Shown here: piece after piece, positions 5,937-8,091 of the stretch
Layout: each line of letters opens with the position of its first letter
Numbering within the stretch: position 1 is the stretch's first letter
Assembly: GCA_003165455.1 (NCBI GenBank)
Contig: PLUJ01000299.1
Span: 3,801-11,891 of the forward strand
Reading direction: 5' to 3'
DNA: 8,091 nucleotides
From: Acidobacteriaceae bacterium
Lineage (GTDB): Bacteria > Acidobacteriota > Terriglobia > Terriglobales > Acidobacteriaceae
Made by a program: the position numbers and the translations under genes
The notes under the pieces: generated by a model
Told to the model about the DNA's origin: nothing
What the model saw: the letters and a program-made list of their open reading frames with translations, nothing else
Database searches by the model: none

Positions 5937-7034
5937 CTAAGCTGCGTATCGTTTGGCATCGGCTTTCTTGAATTCAAGACCCATCCCAGGACGTGTGACA
6001 TTCGGATGAAGCCGGCCGGCAATCGGTTGGATAGTTCCTTCAAAAAACATGTTCTCGATTCGGACATGATCGTGGAAGTACTCGATGTTCCGCAGGCGCG
6101 AGAGAGCGCAGCACGGATGCAGATGAAGTGACGGCGACGTGTGCGCTGACATCGGCACGTTTGCCGCATCACAGAGTGCTCCTACGCGTAAGAACTCGCT
6201 GATGCCGGCACAACGCGATGCATCTGCCTGTTGAACATCAACGGCCCCTGCGTCGAGCATCCGCTTGAAGTAGATGAGGTCGTAACCATACTCGCCGGCA
6301 GCGATGTCCATGCGCGCGGGAGCTCGATCGCGAATCAGCCGCAAGCCCTCAAGATCGTCCGACGTAACCGGCTCTTCAAACCAACTCACATCGAATTCCG
6401 TGAACTTTTCCGCCATGGATAGCGCTTGTTTTCGCGAATAGGCCCCATTCGCATCCACATACAACCCGGCATCTGGGCCGATCGCTTCACGCGCGGCCTT
6501 CACGCGCGCAACGTCCTTGTCTGGATCTCTCCCGATCTTCATCTTCACAGCTTTGATTCCTTGCTCGACCCAACCGCCAAGTTGCTTCTGCAATTGTTCG
6601 ATCGAGTACGATGTGAATCCGCCACTACCGTAGACTTCAATGCTCGGTTGCGCCGCTCCTAGCAATGAAACCAGTGATAGGTCGAGCAGCTTTGCTTTTA
6701 GATCCCACAGCGCGGAATCCACAGCGGCAATGGCCATCGAACAAATGCCCGGCCGTCCTAAGTTGCGAATTGCGTGTCTCATTGCCGACCAGCAAGTCGG
6801 CACGCTCATGGCATCCTTTCCACGAATGAGAGGCAGGAGTGTGCCGTTAATTAACTGAGCTGTCGCGACGTCGGCATAGGTATAGCCAATTCCAACTTTG
6901 CCGCCAGCGCTCGCCTCTACCAAAACCAGGGTTGTCTTATCCCACGTGAGCGTGCCGTCGGATTCAGGAAGATCGGTTGGTACAGTGTAGGTCGCGACAG
7001 ACATCTTTCGAATAATAGAAACGTCTGAGATCAC
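5937..7034 (-). CDS. Enolase-superfamily enzyme, mandelate racemase / acid-sugar dehydratase type
   Basis: This 365-residue enzyme belongs to the mandelate racemase subgroup of the enolase superfamily, which abstracts a proton next to a carboxylate and then racemises, epimerises or dehydrates acid sugars. A capping domain (about 1-125, with PTDLPESDGT at 19-28) precedes the TIM-barrel. The barrel carries K164-M-K166, metal ligands D194 (YVDAN), E220 (WFEEP) and E248 (AAGEYG), the D271 and H298 dyad (ADASR, SAHTS), and E318. These positions nearly coincide with mandelate racemase numbering (K164, K166, D195, E221, E247, D270, H297, E317), so an active Mg-dependent enzyme is expected. The GTG start at 7034 has GGAG six bases upstream; the ATG at residue 11 would trim the cap domain. 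It is the first gene of the tight cluster, after a 121-base gap. A sugar-acid dehydratase is more likely than a true mandelate racemase, but the substrate is not determined. Confidence 0.88.
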   Translation of the reverse strand: MISDVSIIRKMSVATYTVPTDLPESDGTLTWDKTTLVLVEASAGGKVGIGYTYADVATAQLINGTLLPLIRGKDAMSVPTCWSAMRHAIRNLGRPGICSMAIAAVDSALWDLKAKLLDLSLVSLLGAAQPSIEVYGSGGFTSYSIEQLQKQLGGWVEQGIKAVKMKIGRDPDKDVARVKAAREAIGPDAGLYVDANGAYSRKQALSMAEKFTEFDVSWFEEPVTSDDLEGLRLIRDRAPARMDIAAGEYGYDLIYFKRMLDAGAVDVQQADASRCAGISEFLRVGALCDAANVPMSAHTSPSLHLHPCCALSRLRNIEYFHDHVRIENMFFEGTIQPIAGRLHPNVTRPGMGLEFKKADAKRYAA

Positions 7035-7040
7035 CGCAAT

Positions 7041-7044
7041 CTCC
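7041..7044 (-). promoter_or_regulatory. Shine-Dalgarno site supporting the GTG start of the enolase gene
   Basis: The minus strand reads GGAG, six bases before GTG at 7034-7032. It supports the longer protein over a start at the ATG ten codons later. Confidence 0.5.
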
Positions 7045-7084
7045 AGCGGTGGCGTGACGGAGCGAGTTTGGGTATCGCCCGAGT

Positions 7085-7148
7085 TAATCGAAGACAGAGA
7101 ACAGGCCGCCGTATTTTAGGACGCGCGCGGTCATCGCTAATCGAAGAC
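7085..7148. repeat. 11-base direct repeat in the intergenic gap (TAATCGAAGAC at 7085-7095 and 7138-7148)
   Basis: The two copies are identical and start 53 bases apart, about five helical turns. They flank the centre of the only sizeable non-coding gap in the window, upstream of the enolase gene. The right copy continues into a palindrome, CGAAG-A-CTTCG (7142-7152), which overlaps the end of the glycosyltransferase gene's trailer. Paired regulator sites are a plausible reading; chance repetition cannot be excluded. Confidence 0.4.
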
Positions 7149-7155
7149 TTCGTAG

Positions 7156-8091
7156 CTATGAAGTACTGTTGTGTGACACGGTCGCCGTGCAATTGAGAAC
7201 TCCGTCCGAAACGGTGAGCGATGAGGATTCTGCTCGAACCAGCCGTTGATAAATTTGCAAGTAATCCTGCGCCATGCGCTCGGCGTTGAAGTGCTGTTCG
7301 AAATGCCATCGGCATTTTTCTCGATCGATTTCCCCAAGTCTTTGCACCGCCCTTACAGCACCCTCCAAGTCGGGCACCATAAACCCTGTGACTCTCTCTT
7401 GCTCGACCTCCGGGACGGAACCCAGGGGGTAAGCAATCACCGGCGTTCCGCAAGCCATCGCTTCAATCATCACTAAGCCGAAGGGCTCGCGCCAGGCGAT
7501 AGGAAAAAGAAATCCCGCAGCGTTTCCGAGGAACTCGTTTTTCTCGGGATAACCGACTTCGCCGATAAACTCAATAAGCGGATGGTCGAGCAGCGGCTTG
7601 ATTACGGTCTCAAAGTATTCCACATCTACTTGATCGATCTTGGCCGCGATCTTGAGTGGCATTTCGGCTCGCTTCGCGATTTCGATAGCCTGGTCTAAAC
7701 CCTTCTCAGGGGAGGTCCGTCCGAGGAATGCGAGGTATCCGCCCTTCCCGCTGCCTAGTGAAAAGGACTTTCGTGGCAAACCGTGATGGACGGTACCCTG
7801 CCAATTTGCCCAAGGCAGGGGCTTACGCTGAGCGTCAGAAATTGAGATGACCGGTATGTCCCGGAAGTGCTGGTAGAGCGGCACCAAATCAGGAAGGTCG
7901 AGCCTGCCATGAAGGGTTGTAACATGCGCGATCTGCTGGCGGCGACTGAACGGATAGTGCAAGTAATCAACGTGAAAATGTATTAAGTCGAAATTCTCTT
8001 TTTCGCTGAAAACCTGATCCAGCATTATCATATGATGCGACAGTTGGTCCACGCAGTTCGAATCCAGTCGCAAAGCCTTCTTGCAGCCCGG
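7156..8091 (-). CDS. GT4-type glycosyltransferase (5' end cut by window edge)
   Basis: This is a family GT4 (GT-B fold) glycosyltransferase, which transfers a sugar from a nucleotide-sugar donor to a glycan, lipid or small acceptor in the cytoplasm. The last 311 residues are visible and the frame is open at the right edge, so about 45 N-terminal residues, including the usual glycine-rich start of the fold, appear to be missing. Numbering from the edge, the acceptor-domain motif LHGRLDLPD is near 60, FLGRTSPEKG (phosphate contact in GT-B enzymes) near 122-131, and the donor-site EX7E motif is E202 to E210 in REPFGLVMIEAMACGTPVIAY. The tail after about residue 285 is Ser/Thr-rich and poorly conserved in appearance. 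A TTG at 8073 is an in-frame possible start, but the frame continues unbroken upstream. Acceptor and donor sugars cannot be told. It is separated from the metabolic cluster by 121 bases and may not share its role. Confidence 0.88.
   Translation of the reverse strand, partial: PGCKKALRLDSNCVDQLSHHMIMLDQVFSEKENFDLIHFHVDYLHYPFSRRQQIAHVTTLHGRLDLPDLVPLYQHFRDIPVISISDAQRKPLPWANWQGTVHHGLPRKSFSLGSGKGGYLAFLGRTSPEKGLDQAIEIAKRAEMPLKIAAKIDQVDVEYFETVIKPLLDHPLIEFIGEVGYPEKNEFLGNAAGFLFPIAWREPFGLVMIEAMACGTPVIAYPLGSVPEVEQERVTGFMVPDLEGAVRAVQRLGEIDREKCRWHFEQHFNAERMAQDYLQIYQRLVRAESSSLTVSDGVLNCTATVSHNSTS

Larger units (their letters stand above)
7035..7155 (-). promoter_or_regulatory. Intergenic region, candidate promoter region for the enolase-to-GMC cluster
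   Basis: This 121-base gap separates the glycosyltransferase from the tightly packed cluster and is the only place here with room for a promoter. On the minus strand a -10-like TAAAAT occurs at 7118-7113, about 80 bases before the GTG start, but no good -35 hexamer sits 16-18 bases upstream. No convincing intrinsic terminator follows the glycosyltransferase: the only hairpin is a 5-base stem with a one-base centre and no T-run. Promoter activity is therefore an inference from position, and read-through from the upstream gene remains possible. Confidence 0.3.

Noticed and set aside
7119..7132. GC-alternating segment (ggacgcgcgcggtc) as a hairpin or Z-DNA element
   Set aside because: The alternating run is only eight to ten bases and the palindrome is imperfect; too little to call.
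7142..7152. CGAAG-A-CTTCG as a rho-independent terminator for the glycosyltransferase gene
   Set aside because: The stem is only five pairs with a one-base centre and no T-run follows on the minus strand; kept only as a possible operator half.
7031..7453. Minus-strand 140-codon frame spanning the glycosyltransferase end and the intergenic gap
   Set aside because: It is out of frame with the GT4 motifs, arginine-rich and without a recognisable domain; better explained as a shadow frame.
1..8091. CRISPR array, tRNA, rRNA, insertion sequence or defence system
   Set aside because: No regular repeat-spacer pattern, cloverleaf-like sequence, rRNA-like stretch, transposase or terminal inverted repeats were seen; the window is almost fully coding for metabolic proteins.

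Overview
The window is a gene-dense bacterial stretch in which every supported gene lies on the minus strand, so transcription runs from base 8091 towards base 1. The gene types and moderate GC content suggest a soil heterotroph. A cytosolic-looking GMC dehydrogenase paired with a gluconate 2-dehydrogenase subunit 3 protein, a stand-alone thiamine-diphosphate enzyme and a mandelate-racemase-type enolase together fit Acidobacteriota or a similar group. That assignment is an inference from gene content; there is no rRNA or marker gene here.

Layout in transcription order: (1) the C-terminal part of a GT4 glycosyltransferase, cut by the right edge; (2) a 121-base intergenic gap (7035-7155), the largest in the window, holding an 11-base direct repeat and a small palindrome; (3) an enolase-superfamily acid-sugar dehydratase or racemase; (4) an M24 'pita-bread' protein related to Xaa-Pro peptidases and creatinase, with two of the five usual metal ligands replaced; (5) a pyruvate oxidase / quinone-dependent pyruvate dehydrogenase-like ThDP enzyme; (6) an unrecognised membrane protein made of two tandem copies of a four-helix unit; (7) a gluconate 2-dehydrogenase subunit 3 family protein; (8) the N-terminal 365 residues of a GMC flavoprotein dehydrogenase, cut by the left edge. 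No stretch of 300 bases or more lacks a gene.

Genes 3 to 8 are separated by at most 35 bases or overlap at their stop/start codons, and most starts have good Shine-Dalgarno sites, so they look like one operon. The likely theme is oxidation of small organic or sugar acids. The enolase would dehydrate or epimerise an acid sugar, the ThDP enzyme would decarboxylate a 2-oxo acid and pass electrons to quinone, and the GMC/subunit 3 pair would oxidise a sugar or polyol. The duplicated membrane protein is encoded directly before the dehydrogenase subunits and has two repeat-conserved histidines per unit. It is the most interesting unknown, possibly the membrane anchor or electron acceptor of the dehydrogenase. 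No substrate can be named from sequence alone.
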